A DNA stretch of 64,000 nucleotides from Alphaproteobacteria bacterium (GCA_018828145.1 JAHJWO010000053.1:1-64000); one strand, 5' to 3'. Counted from the first letter of the stretch, positions 16,454 through 25,029 are shown. Made by a program: numbers and translations. Notes: generated from the letters alone by a model not told the origin.

Positions 16454-17763
16454 GCCCCATCGACATTGGCTGGATCTCCATCGGCGCACTGATCGTGCTG
16501 ATCGTGGTGGGCATGCCCATCGGCGTCAGCATGCTGGTGACATCCTTCGTCAGCGTGATGTTCATCCGCAGCGACATGGTTGCCATCCGCATGCTCGGCC
16601 AGGTCGCCAATGACTCGCTGGAGGAGTATCTCTACGCCGTCGTGCCACTCTTCGTGCTGATGGGCCTGCTGGTCACCGTGTCGGGGGTAGGCCGAGACAC
16701 ATTCGATGTCTTCCAACGCCTGCTGCATCGCTTCACCGCCGGCCTTGGCCAGGCAACGGTGTTTGCCAATGCCGTCTTTGCCGCCATCACCGGCATTTCC
16801 ATCGCCTCGGCCACGGTCTTCTCGCGCGTCGCGGTGCCGGAGATGATCCGCCACGGCTATACGCGCAAATTCGCCACCGGGGTGGTGGCCGGCTCGTCGG
16901 TGCTGGGCATGCTGATCCCGCCCTCGCTGCTGTTCATCGTCTATGCCGTGCAGGCCGAGGAGTCGGTGGGACGCATGTTCCTCGCCGGCATCGGCCCGGG
17001 CTTCCTGCTGGCGATCATGTTCTGCGCGACCATCTACGCCCTGGCCAAGACCCAGCCCAAATTCGTGTTCGACACCGAGCAGACCGTCGTCGAACAGGAG
17101 TTCGTCAGTGCCTGGACCGTCCTGCGCATGGCCACGCCTATCGTTGCGCTGATCGCCCTGGTGCTTGGCGGACTCTATGGTGGGTTCTTCAACCCGACCG
17201 AAGCCGGTGCTGCCGGCGCTGCCGGCGCGCTCGTCATCGCCCTGCTCCGCCGCTCGCTCAATCGCCGCGCCTTCTGGAGGCTGCTGGTCGAGACCGGCCA
17301 GATCACCGTTTCGGTGCTGTTCCTGATCCTGGCGGCGAGCTTCTTTTCCCGCATGCTGGCGCTTTCCGGCATGCCGAACTCGCTGGCCGTCTTCCTGCTC
17401 GACGGTCCGATCGGACCCTGGGGGTTCCTCCTGGCCTATATCGCCCTGGTGATCATCCTGGGATTTCTGATCGACTCGATCTCGATCATGCTGATCATGC
17501 TGCCCATCGCCCTGCCCGTCGCTTCGGCTGCCGGATTCGATCTCATCTGGTTCGGCGTCATCACCGTCATTGCCATTGAAATCGGCCTGCTGACGCCCCC
17601 GTTCGGGCTGTCTGTCTACACCATCAAGGCCGCCCTGGATGATCCCGACCTCAAGGTCGGGGAGATCTTCCGCGGCGCCTTTCCCTTCGTCATCGCCATG
17701 CTCATCACCATCGCCATCATCGTGGCCTTCCCGTTGATCGCCACATGGCTGCCACGACTATGA
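16450..17763 (+). CDS. dctM: TRAP transporter large permease (DctM)
   Basis: The 437-residue protein has about 12 hydrophobic segments and DctM motifs including GxPIGVSM, FSRVAVPEMIRHGY, SVLGMLIPPS, FFNPTEAGAAGA and the C-terminal GLLTPPFGLSVYTIKA. DctM is the Na+-coupled transport subunit. The start overlaps dctQ and the stop overlaps the FMN-reductase start (ATGA), so dctPQM and its neighbours form one transcript. Confidence 0.95.
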   Translation: MSPIDIGWISIGALIVLIVVGMPIGVSMLVTSFVSVMFIRSDMVAIRMLGQVANDSLEEYLYAVVPLFVLMGLLVTVSGVGRDTFDVFQRLLHRFTAGLGQATVFANAVFAAITGISIASATVFSRVAVPEMIRHGYTRKFATGVVAGSSVLGMLIPPSLLFIVYAVQAEESVGRMFLAGIGPGFLLAIMFCATIYALAKTQPKFVFDTEQTVVEQEFVSAWTVLRMATPIVALIALVLGGLYGGFFNPTEAGAAGAAGALVIALLRRSLNRRAFWRLLVETGQITVSVLFLILAASFFSRMLALSGMPNSLAVFLLDGPIGPWGFLLAYIALVIILGFLIDSISIMLIMLPIALPVASAAGFDLIWFGVITVIAIEIGLLTPPFGLSVYTIKAALDDPDLKVGEIFRGAFPFVIAMLITIAIIVAFPLIATWLPRL

Positions 17764-18326
17764 ACGCCCAGAAAGAGTCCATGCCCAAGATCCTGTTCAT
17801 GGTGGGGAGCCTGCGCGCGGCTTCCGCCTCCAAAGCCATGGCCCTCTCCATGGCCGAACTGCTGGCAGATGAGGCCGAGATTGCCTTTGCCGATATCGGC
17901 ACCCTGCCCCACTACAATGCCGACACGCTGGACAATCCGCAGGTTGCCGCCCTCAACGAGGCCATACGGTCCGCCGATGGGCTGGTGTTCGTGACGCCGG
18001 AATACAACTACTCAATCCCCGGCCTGCTCAAGAACGCCATCGATTGGGCGTCGCGCCCCGCCTATAATTCCGTTTTCGTCAACAAGCCCTGCTTTGTCAT
18101 CTCGGTGTCGGGCGGCGCGCTTGGCGGCGTCAGGGCACAGAGCCATCTCAAGTATATCCTGAACGGCATGCTCGCCGTGGTGTTTCCCTCGCTCGAAGTG
18201 GTCGTGCCGCACGCCAATGACAAGATTGCCGATGGGCGCATTGCCGATCAGGCCATCCTGAGTTTTGGACGCGCACGACTGGTCGCGTTCATCGACTTCG
18301 TTCGCGGGCAAGCGAAGGCCGCTTGA
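17760..18326 (+). CDS. NADPH-dependent FMN reductase
   Basis: The 188-residue flavodoxin-like protein has GSLRAASASK near the N-terminus (FMN phosphate loop), the GLVFVTPEYNYSIPGLLKNAIDWASRP motif typical of the ChrR/AzoR/SsuE-like group (split here by its variable positions), and a C-terminal helix. It reduces FMN or quinones with NAD(P)H. It is the last gene of the lyase-transferase-TRAP operon, coupled to dctM by a 4-base overlap. It may keep quinones formed from catecholic substrates reduced, or serve an unidentified oxygenase. The ATG at 17760 is preferred over the in-frame ATG at 17745. Confidence 0.88.
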   Translation: MNAQKESMPKILFMVGSLRAASASKAMALSMAELLADEAEIAFADIGTLPHYNADTLDNPQVAALNEAIRSADGLVFVTPEYNYSIPGLLKNAIDWASRPAYNSVFVNKPCFVISVSGGALGGVRAQSHLKYILNGMLAVVFPSLEVVVPHANDKIADGRIADQAILSFGRARLVAFIDFVRGQAKAA

Positions 18327-18458
18327 CGACCGGCGCAGTCAACGAAGACCCTAACCAAAGCCCTTGACGCTTGCCCTAAAACGGAATGAAAGTTCTGAAG
18401 TAGCAAGCAGTGCTCAATTCGTTCCAGCAAGAGAACGGAGCGCTCAAGGGAGGGGTTC

Positions 18459-19256
18459 ATGGAGCCAGTGCGGGATTCGTCGCCCGGAGCGCTGTTGGAG
18501 GCGCGTGGCATCTCCAAATATTTCGGTGCGATCACCGCGCTGCACAATGTCAATTTCCATGTCGCGCCAGGAGAAGTGCTGGGCGTGGTGGGCGACAATG
18601 GCGCCGGCAAGTCGACCCTGATGAAAATCCTCTCGGGTCTGTTCGCGCCCAGCGAGGGCCAGTTGCTGTTCAATGGGGAACCGGTGCGGTTTTCCGGCCC
18701 GAAGGAAGCGCAGCGGCGCGGCATCGAGATGGTCTACCAGGACTTCGCGCTGGCCGGTAACCTTCCCATCTACGAGAATATCTACCTCGGCCGCGAGCCC
18801 GGCCGAAAGCTGGGGCCGCTGACCCTGGTTGATCATGCCAAGGCCAGGCGGATGGCCGGCGAGCATCTCGACCGGCTGCATATCCACGTCAAGTCGGTGG
18901 ACCAGAACGCGGAGGACCTGTCCGGCGGGCAGCGCCAGGCCGTGGCCATTGCGCGGGCGACCGCCTTCGACGCCAAGCTGGTCATCATGGACGAACCGAC
19001 CGCCGCCCTGGCCATCAAGGAAGTGGGCAAGGTGCTCGACCTGATAAAGTCACTCAAGCAGCATGGCGTGGCGGTGATCATCATCTCGCATCGCATGGAC
19101 GACATCTTCTATTGCTGCGACCGGGTGATGGCGCTCTACCAGGGATCCAACTTCGCCGAAGCCCCGCTCGATGCCACGCACCGAAACGAGGTCATCGGCT
19201 GGATCATGGGCACAAAGGGACACGAGGAGGCTCTGGCGCATGACCAACTCCACTGA
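18459..19256 (+). CDS. Sugar ABC transporter ATP-binding protein (FrcA-like, single domain)
   Basis: The 265-residue ATPase has Walker A GDNGAGKST, signature LSGGQRQAV, Walker B VIMDEPTAAL and the His switch IISHRMDD. RbsA/XylG-type sugar ATPases are usually about 500 residues with two fused domains. This one has a single domain, like FrcA of Rhizobium fructose transport, so it must act as a homodimer. It starts a four-gene unit with a permease (17-base overlap), a binding protein and a dehydrogenase. GGGAGGGG lies upstream of the ATG. Confidence 0.9.
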   Translation: MEPVRDSSPGALLEARGISKYFGAITALHNVNFHVAPGEVLGVVGDNGAGKSTLMKILSGLFAPSEGQLLFNGEPVRFSGPKEAQRRGIEMVYQDFALAGNLPIYENIYLGREPGRKLGPLTLVDHAKARRMAGEHLDRLHIHVKSVDQNAEDLSGGQRQAVAIARATAFDAKLVIMDEPTAALAIKEVGKVLDLIKSLKQHGVAVIIISHRMDDIFYCCDRVMALYQGSNFAEAPLDATHRNEVIGWIMGTKGHEEALAHDQLH

Positions 19257-20247
19257 CCAAAGCGAGGCAAGCGGGTTCAACATGGCCAAGTTCCTCGAAA
19301 CCTATGGCATCCTCATTGTCGTCCTGGTGATGATGCTGGTCCTGGCGGCGATCCGGCCAGATGTGTTCCTGAGCGCGCAGAACCTCACCAATATCCTCAA
19401 GCAGAATGCCAGCCTGGCGCTGCTTGCCCTAGGCATGCTCGTCGTCATCATCACGGCAGGCATTGATCTCTCCGTGGGATCAACCATGGCGCTGTCCATG
19501 GTCACCATTGCCATTGCCAGCCGCGCTGGCGTGCCGTGGCCGCTGGTGCTGCTGATCGGGCCGGCGGTGGGACTGGCCGTGGGCTGGGTCAACGGGGTCG
19601 GGCTCACCTGGCTGCGCCTGCCCCACCCCTTCATCATGACCCTGGGCACGCTCAATATCGCGCGGGGCCTGACCTTCCTCGTCACCGATGGCGCGCCGGT
19701 TTCCGGCCTCCAGCCAGAGGTGCGTTACCTCGGCCAGGCCTATTACGACTTTGGCATCTTCGCGCCGCCCGCTGGCCTGCCGGCCAGCCTGATCGTGGTT
19801 GCCGCCTGCGCAATCGCGCTCTGGTTCTTCCTGACCCGCACCTCGATGGGCCGGCACATCTATGCCATTGGCGGCAATCCGCATGCTGCGCGTGTATCGG
19901 GCATCAACGTCGATGGGGTGCTGGTCGTCGTCTACATGATCTGCGGGTTCTTCGCGGGCCTTGCGGGCCTCTTGCTGGCGGGGCGCACCGATAGCGGGTT
20001 TCCCAATGCGGGCATCGGGATCGAGCTGGATGCCATCGCCGCCGTCATTATCGGTGGGGCCTCGTTTTTTGGCGGGCGCGGCACCGTGCTGGGCGTGCTG
20101 GCGGGCGTGCTCATCATGGGCATCCTGCGAAACGGGCTCAACATCAACAATGTGAGTGCCTTCTGGCAGCAGATCCTGATCGGGCTGGTGATCATCATCG
20201 CCGTCTATATCGACGTGCTGCGGCGGCGGGCTTCGCTCCGCCACTAG
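19240..20247 (+). CDS. Sugar ABC transporter permease (RbsC/FrcC family)
   Basis: The 335-residue inner-membrane permease has about ten helices and the family motif GIDLSVGS near residue 75, plus GGNPHAARVSGIN and GRGTVLGVLAGVLIMG. RbsC-type permeases import pentoses, hexoses or polyols. The ATG at 19240 lies inside the ATPase gene behind GAGGAGG and is preferred over an upstream in-frame ATG. A hairpin at 20266-20295 separates it from the binding-protein gene. Confidence 0.92.
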   Translation: MTNSTDQSEASGFNMAKFLETYGILIVVLVMMLVLAAIRPDVFLSAQNLTNILKQNASLALLALGMLVVIITAGIDLSVGSTMALSMVTIAIASRAGVPWPLVLLIGPAVGLAVGWVNGVGLTWLRLPHPFIMTLGTLNIARGLTFLVTDGAPVSGLQPEVRYLGQAYYDFGIFAPPAGLPASLIVVAACAIALWFFLTRTSMGRHIYAIGGNPHAARVSGINVDGVLVVVYMICGFFAGLAGLLLAGRTDSGFPNAGIGIELDAIAAVIIGGASFFGGRGTVLGVLAGVLIMGILRNGLNINNVSAFWQQILIGLVIIIAVYIDVLRRRASLRH

Positions 20248-20265
20248 AGCGAGACAATGAAACAC

Positions 20266-20295
20266 GCTGCCGGGGAAAGTCTCCCGACCGGCAGC
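20266..20295 (+). other. Intercistronic hairpin before the sugar-binding-protein gene
   Basis: GCTGCCGG (20266-20273) pairs with CCGGCAGC (20288-20295), with GGGGA/TCTCCC pairing inside. It lies 31 bases ahead of the binding-protein ATG. Such hairpins protect or process operon mRNA so that the binding protein is made in excess. The role is inferred. Confidence 0.5.
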
Positions 20296-20325
20296 CAGGG
20301 AGAGGGAGACGCAAGGGAGAGTAAA

Positions 20326-21240
20326 ATGAACAAGTGGCTTTATGCCAGTGTGGCGCTCTTTGCCATGGCCGGCGCAACGACGTTGAGCGCGCAGGCGCAG
20401 ACCTATGTGCTGGGCATGAAAGGCCCAGGCGCGGGCAATCCGTTCTGGGCCGCCGTCGAAGCCGGCGCCAAGGCCAAGGGCGAGGAACTCGGTGTCGAGG
20501 TCGTGGTGGTCGCACCCCCGGCAGAATCGGACGTGCAGGCCCAGATCAGCCAGATGGAAGATCTGATCGCCCAGGGCGTTGCTGGCATCGCGCTGGCGCC
20601 GACCGACCCCAATGCCCTCGCACCCGTGGTGGAAGCGGCCAAGGCCGCGGGCATTCCCGTGGTGTTTGTCGACACGCGCGGCATCAATGAGGGCGTGAGC
20701 TTCATCGGCACCGACAATGAGGCGGGCGCGGCCCTGGCTGCCAAGTATATCTGCGACAATGTCGAAGCCGGCTCGGAAGTCGCTATCCTGCAGGGGCTGA
20801 TCAGTCAGTCGACGGGCCAGGCACGTGCCGATGGCGCCAAGTCAGGCCTGGAAGCCTGTGGTCTCAAGGTCGTGGCCGAGCAGACCGCGGAGTGGGATCG
20901 CGCCAAGGGCCTTGCCGTGACCGAGACCATCCTTGCGGGCAATCCCAATATCAAGGCGATCTTCGGCTCGAACGACAACATGGCGCTGGGCGCCGTGGAG
21001 GCTCTGAAGGCGGCGGCCATGCTGGACCAGGTGACCGTCGTCGGCTTCGACGCCAATCCTGACGCTGCGGCGTCGATCCTGGCGGGCGAGATGACCGCCA
21101 CCATCGCACAGGCCCCGGCCAATATGGGCGGCTATGGCATCCAGGCTCTCGTGGACCTCGCGGCGGGCAAGACGCTGGATGCGTGGATCGATACCGGCAC
21201 GGTGCTGGTGACGAGCGAAAACGCCGCCGAATACCAGTAA
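20326..21240 (+). CDS. Sugar ABC transporter substrate-binding protein
   Basis: The 304-residue periplasmic-binding-protein type I (RbsB-like) receptor has a signal peptide (1-25, cleavage after AQA before QTYVLG) and typical ribose-binding-family segments: GNPFWAAVEAGA, QISQMEDLIAQGVAGIALAPTDPNAL, VFVDTRG, FIGTDNEAGA and VVGFDANPDA. A GGGAGAGTAAA site precedes the ATG at 20326. The ligand is probably a monosaccharide, polyol or sugar acid. The dehydrogenase next door suggests a hydroxy-acid-yielding pathway, but this is not proven. Confidence 0.92.
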   Translation: MNKWLYASVALFAMAGATTLSAQAQTYVLGMKGPGAGNPFWAAVEAGAKAKGEELGVEVVVVAPPAESDVQAQISQMEDLIAQGVAGIALAPTDPNALAPVVEAAKAAGIPVVFVDTRGINEGVSFIGTDNEAGAALAAKYICDNVEAGSEVAILQGLISQSTGQARADGAKSGLEACGLKVVAEQTAEWDRAKGLAVTETILAGNPNIKAIFGSNDNMALGAVEALKAAAMLDQVTVVGFDANPDAAASILAGEMTATIAQAPANMGGYGIQALVDLAAGKTLDAWIDTGTVLVTSENAAEYQ

Positions 21241-21263
21241 GCCCCAATATGTCGTTGAACTGG

Positions 21264-21287
21264 GAAAGCGCCCTGACGGGCGCTTTC
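21264..21287 (+). terminator. Hairpin after the sugar-binding-protein gene
   Basis: A perfect 10-bp stem GAAAGCGCCC/GGGCGCTTTC with a 4-base loop lies 24 bases after the stop. No T-run follows, so it may be a partial terminator or an mRNA-stabilising end that lowers expression of the downstream dehydrogenase. Confidence 0.6.
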
Positions 21288-21317
21288 CTGTTGGTGCGGA
21301 TCGGAAGTGAGGAGCCT

Positions 21318-22352
21318 GTGTTGAATAGCCCGTCCAGACCGCTGGTGATCAGCGTGCCAGAGCCACGCACGCTGGACCTCATCTTCACCCAAGCCCAGAA
21401 GCAGGTCCTGTTCGACCGCTACGAGGTGGTCGAGACGGATCCGGGGAGTGTTGCCGGCCTGCCGGAGGACGTCCTGGCGCGGGCACGGTATATCGTGGGC
21501 CAGCCGCCCATTTCCGAGGAGACGCTGGACAAGCTGGCGCAGCTGCGCTGCGTGCTGAACGTCGAGAGCAACCTCATCAACAACATGCCCTATGAGAGGC
21601 TGTTCCAGCGCGGCATCCATGTGGTGACGACGGGGGCTGTGTTTGCCGAACCGGTGGCTGAGCTGGGACTGGGCCTAGCGCTGGATTTGTGCCGCGGCAT
21701 CACGGAGGGCGATATCGCCTTCCGGAGCGGCGCGGAGCAGTGGGGCGGCGACGGCAATGCTTCGGCTCGCCTGCTGTCGGGGGCCGATATCGGGATCATC
21801 GGCTTTGGCGACCTGGGCCGGGCACTCAATCGCCTCTTGTCCGGCTTCCGCGCCAGGATCAAGGTCTACGATCCCTGGCTACCGCCCTCCATTCTGCTTG
21901 AGAACAATGTCACGCCCGCGGGGCTCGAAGACGTCCTGTCCGAGTCCGACGTGGTTTTCGTCGTGGCTTCGGTGACTTCGGAGAACAAGGGTTTTCTGGG
22001 TGAGTCGAGCTTTGCCAGCATGCGCAGGGGCGCGGCCTTTATCCTGCTCAGCCGAGCCGATGTCGTGGATTTTCCGGCACTGATGAACGCGGTTGCGAGC
22101 GGCCATATCGTGGCGGCGAGCGACGTCTATCCCGAAGAGCCCCTGGCAGGTGATCACCCGGTTCGCCAGCTCAAGGGGTTCCTGCGCTCGGCCCATCGCG
22201 CCGGCGCGCTCGATGTCGCCTTCAAGCGCATGGGGGACATGGTGCTCGAGGACATGAGCCTGATGGATCGTGGCCTGCCTCCGATGCGCTGCAAACGCGC
22301 GGAACGCGAGACGGTATCGCGCATGCGATCCCGCCCTGTCGACAAAAACTGA
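21318..22352 (+). CDS. D-isomer-specific 2-hydroxyacid dehydrogenase family protein
   Basis: About 344 residues. It has the NAD-binding motif IGIIGFGDLGRAL and the catalytic set of this family: Arg in LLSRADVV, Glu in DVYPEEPL and His in RSAHRAGA. The family oxidises or reduces 2-hydroxy/2-oxo acids (phosphoglycerate, glyoxylate, sugar-acid intermediates). The start is GTG at 21318 or TTG at 21321, behind GAGGAG at 21309-21314; spacing favours the TTG. It is the last gene of the sugar ABC unit and probably metabolises the imported compound. Confidence 0.85.
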   Translation: MLNSPSRPLVISVPEPRTLDLIFTQAQKQVLFDRYEVVETDPGSVAGLPEDVLARARYIVGQPPISEETLDKLAQLRCVLNVESNLINNMPYERLFQRGIHVVTTGAVFAEPVAELGLGLALDLCRGITEGDIAFRSGAEQWGGDGNASARLLSGADIGIIGFGDLGRALNRLLSGFRARIKVYDPWLPPSILLENNVTPAGLEDVLSESDVVFVVASVTSENKGFLGESSFASMRRGAAFILLSRADVVDFPALMNAVASGHIVAASDVYPEEPLAGDHPVRQLKGFLRSAHRAGALDVAFKRMGDMVLEDMSLMDRGLPPMRCKRAERETVSRMRSRPVDKN

Positions 22353-22372
22353 GTTCTTACTTGCGGGCCAGG

Positions 22373-23467
22373 TCAGGCGGCGAGACGATCCGGATCGACC
22401 TTCAGGGTGACGATGAGGCCATCCTCCATCCAGTCATAGTGAATGGATCCGCGCAGCGCGCTGGCAATGCTGCGCTCGACGAGCTTGGTGCCGTAGCCGG
22501 CGGGCGCGGTGGACTTCTCGACGGGGGGGCCGCCGCGCTCGGTCCAGACCACCGTGACCGCTTCGTCGCGGGCGGAACAGGAGACGTCGACCAGCCCGGT
22601 CGAGGATGAGAGTGCACCGTATTTGAGGGAGTTCGTGGCCAGCTCGTGGACGATGAGAGCCAAGGTCGTCGTTGCATTTTCTCCAACGACCATGCGGGGC
22701 ACCGAGACGCGGATGCGCCCGTTGAACGCGCCCATATCGTCGTAGGGCGCAAGCAGGACGGAGAGCAGATCGCCCAAAAGGGCGGCAGCTGCCGTAGTCT
22801 GTCCGGGCAAGGGCCGGACCAGGTCATGGGCACGGCCGAGGGCGGTCAACCGCTGTGTCAGTTCCCGGGCCATGTCGTTGACCGTGGAGGTGGAACGGGA
22901 GGTGATGGCGGTCAGGCCCGCGGCTATCGCAAGCAGGTTCTTGACGCGATGGCTCATCTCGCCGGCAAGCAGCTCGCGGCCTTCCTCGGCCTGCTTGCGG
23001 CCGGTCACGTCGAGGAAGACGCCAAACATGACGCGCTCGACGATACCCTCGTCGTCCCCCTTGCCGCGAGCAGAGACCCACCGGAGTTCGTCGCCCACCA
23101 TGATGCGGAAGTCGATTTCATAGGGACCGAGTATCGCCCGCGTCGCCGTGAAAGCCGCCCTGACCCTATCGCGATCGGCGGGATGGATATGGTCCGACAG
23201 GTCTTCGAAGTTGACGCTGCTCCCCTGATCCAGCCCCCACAGGTCGTGGGCCTGCTTGTCCATGGTCAATGCGTCTGTATCGACGTTCCATGACCAGAGG
23301 GCGACCCCAGCCGCCTCAACGGCGCGGACAAGATTCTTGGCCTCCCAAAGGGATGGCTGCGATGTCTCAACAGGTGCTGGCATAAGGTCTCCGATATGCA
23401 TTCCGGCCGGAAAGCCGGGCAAACATATTGGTTGCCCAGGTTCGAGGTTTTGGCTCAAGGCGTCCAT
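22373..23467 (-). CDS. HWE-family sensor histidine kinase with PAS domain
   Basis: The 364-residue soluble kinase has a PAS-like sensor (about 40-160, WSWNVDTDALTMDKQAHDLWGL and a PAC-type DELRWVSARGKGD) and an HWE kinase core. The phospho-acceptor region reads GEMSHRVKNLLAIAAGL, the N-box region is VHELATNSLKYGAL, and the defining WxE is in VVWTERGG. No transmembrane segment is seen. HWE kinases in this order feed the PhyR/general stress or light/oxygen responses. No response regulator is adjacent. The ATG at 23467 (MDALSQ) is preferred; the frame is open to 23548. It is convergent with the dehydrogenase gene. Confidence 0.9.
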   Translation of the reverse strand: MDALSQNLEPGQPICLPGFPAGMHIGDLMPAPVETSQPSLWEAKNLVRAVEAAGVALWSWNVDTDALTMDKQAHDLWGLDQGSSVNFEDLSDHIHPADRDRVRAAFTATRAILGPYEIDFRIMVGDELRWVSARGKGDDEGIVERVMFGVFLDVTGRKQAEEGRELLAGEMSHRVKNLLAIAAGLTAITSRSTSTVNDMARELTQRLTALGRAHDLVRPLPGQTTAAAALLGDLLSVLLAPYDDMGAFNGRIRVSVPRMVVGENATTTLALIVHELATNSLKYGALSSSTGLVDVSCSARDEAVTVVWTERGGPPVEKSTAPAGYGTKLVERSIASALRGSIHYDWMEDGLIVTLKVDPDRLAA

Positions 23468-23532
23468 CGAGCTGGAACGCTTATGAACTGTCGGCACAAA
23501 TAGACAATCCCGAATCAAGCAATCTTGCCGTC

Positions 23533-23598
23533 TTGTCGTCAATGACAAGCAGTGCTGTCCGGTTTGTCGTGATAGATTGTCCCCTCAGAATGGGACAA
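23533..23598. promoter_or_regulatory. Two TTGTC-type inverted repeats between divergent genes
   Basis: TTGTC-GTCAAT-GACAA lies at 23533-23548 and TTGTCCC-N8-GGGACAA at 23577-23598. Both share the TTGTC/GACAA half site and lie in the 207-base gap between the HWE kinase and the 78-aa protein gene. They may be binding sites of one regulator; the identity is unknown. Confidence 0.4.
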
Positions 23599-23674
23599 CG
23601 CGTGAAAGCGCCGAACGATCCTTCGCAAATAGCCATTGCTGGCACGCGTGCAACAATGGCGCCCTGGAGTGACG

Positions 23675-23911
23675 ATGAGTTATCCGCCGCAGACTGAATA
23701 TACGGTCGAATCCTACAACACCGATCCTGAAGGTCGGCCCCAGCAATCCGAGGTCTGCAAGGTTCTGGCAAGTTCGCCCCAGGCGGCTGCACTCAAGGTG
23801 CTGCAGGAGGATTTGCATACGATCGGGGACACGACGCGGCTGAGAGCGCGTGTCACCCACACCAGCAAAGCCGGGGTTGAAGAGACGGTGACGCTTTACA
23901 GCAAACGCTAG
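23675..23911 (+). CDS. Small conserved-looking protein of unknown function
   Basis: The 78-residue soluble protein begins MSYPPQTEYTVESYNTD and has an alternating beta/alpha pattern (VESYN, a helix around SPQAAALKVLQ, then strands RLRARVTHTS and EETVTLYS). No motif is recognised. GGAG lies six bases ahead of the ATG at 23675, and codon use resembles the neighbours. It is divergent from the HWE kinase and may be its regulatory partner or an unrelated stress protein. Confidence 0.55.
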   Translation: MSYPPQTEYTVESYNTDPEGRPQQSEVCKVLASSPQAAALKVLQEDLHTIGDTTRLRARVTHTSKAGVEETVTLYSKR

Positions 23912-23951
23912 GCGTGCGCCGGCGTGCCGGGCCAAACGCGACGGGTTGTGG

Positions 23952-24854
23952 TCACGGCCAGGCCGCATAGGAGCCGTCGCGCCCTGCCCGCAGCCGCTGC
24001 ATCTGCTGGCGATAGCGTCCGGGCGAGACGCCCTTGAGGCGGGAGAAGAAGCGGTTGAAGTAGCCGGCGTCACGGAAACCCAAGGCATCGGCAATCTCGC
24101 TGACCTGCAGCGCGGAGCGCTCCAGCAGGCTCTCGGCATCCTCCAGCAACCGGCGATGCACCAGCTCCAGCGGGGACTGACCGGTGGCGCGGCGGATCGC
24201 CGAGGTCAGCCGGTCGGTGGAAATACCCATGGCCCGGGCATAGTCTGACACGCGCCACTGCGCGCGGGCATTGAGCTCCACCAGCTGTATGAAGCTCTGC
24301 ACCAGTACGCGCGGCGAGGCCTGCTGCTGCGTCGCTACCCCGCCCAGCCGCCAGAAGGCGATCAGCACGAGGCAAAGCCGACTCATGACTGCTTCGCGCA
24401 TGCCGGGCAAATCCTCGAGTGTTTCGCGGCGCATGTCTTCAAGATCATGGATCGCGGCCCGCGCCGTCGCAGCATCGATGCGGATGCCGAGCAGCGGCCG
24501 ATCGATGGCCTGCCGCAGCGGCCCGGCAATCGAGCTGGCCGGAACGACGCGCCCCAGCGCAGCATCGGACACCGTCATCGCCAGCCCCCGCGCGCCCGCA
24601 TCGAGCCGCACACTGCCCTGGATGCCACTGGGCAGCCAGATGACGCAGGGTGCCTCGATAGTGCCGATCGTGGTGCCGATCCGTACCTCGCCGCGCCCAG
24701 AAGCCAGCACGAATCCATGCGCGCCAAGCCGGGCCTTTGCCGCGGAGAAGTCCCACTCGACCGGGGACTGGGATCCGGCGATGTCGGCCACCTCAACGTC
24801 CTGCGCGAGACCGGGGCCCGGCAATGGCGTGGTCTGCTGGTCCATATTGCGCAC
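23952..24854 (-). CDS. AraC-family transcriptional regulator
   Basis: The 300-residue protein has an N-terminal cupin-like effector domain (about 20-135; SAAKARLGAHGFVLASGRG, CVIWLPSGIQG) and a C-terminal double helix-turn-helix (about 195-292; VSDYARAMGISTDRLTSAIRRATG and VSEIADALGFRDAGYFNRFFSRLKG). It reads away from the LIV-type ABC operon across a 175-base gap and is its probable activator, responding to an aromatic aldehyde or acid. This is inferred from position. Confidence 0.9.
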   Translation of the reverse strand: MRNMDQQTTPLPGPGLAQDVEVADIAGSQSPVEWDFSAAKARLGAHGFVLASGRGEVRIGTTIGTIEAPCVIWLPSGIQGSVRLDAGARGLAMTVSDAALGRVVPASSIAGPLRQAIDRPLLGIRIDAATARAAIHDLEDMRRETLEDLPGMREAVMSRLCLVLIAFWRLGGVATQQQASPRVLVQSFIQLVELNARAQWRVSDYARAMGISTDRLTSAIRRATGQSPLELVHRRLLEDAESLLERSALQVSEIADALGFRDAGYFNRFFSRLKGVSPGRYRQQMQRLRAGRDGSYAAWP

Positions 24855-24999
24855 AGGCCTCCAAGTTTGCTCGTAAAGTACATTTATCTCTCTGTAATGT
24901 CTATTTTCGTCGATCCCGGGGGGCTCTACCGTTCAGGCAAGGACGGAGCCGGACGCTAAAACGACCCTAGAAGGTCGCGCCGGAACCGCATATGGGAGC

Positions 25000-25016
25000 G
25001 CCCGCATGTGACGGGC
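25000..25016 (+). other. Short hairpin just upstream of the binding-protein RBS
   Basis: GCCCG (25000-25004) pairs with CGGGC (25012-25016), directly followed by the strong ribosome-binding site AGGAGGAGG. A second short inverted repeat, CGACC-N6-GGTCG, lies at 24962-24977. Either could affect translation or AraC binding. Support is weak. Confidence 0.3.
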
Positions 25017-25029
25017 AGGAGGAGGAAAC

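Noticed and set aside
23468..23674. EcfG-type stress promoter (GGAAC-N16/17-CGTT) near the HWE kinase
   Set aside because: A GGAAC is present at 23474 but no CGTT follows at the right distance.
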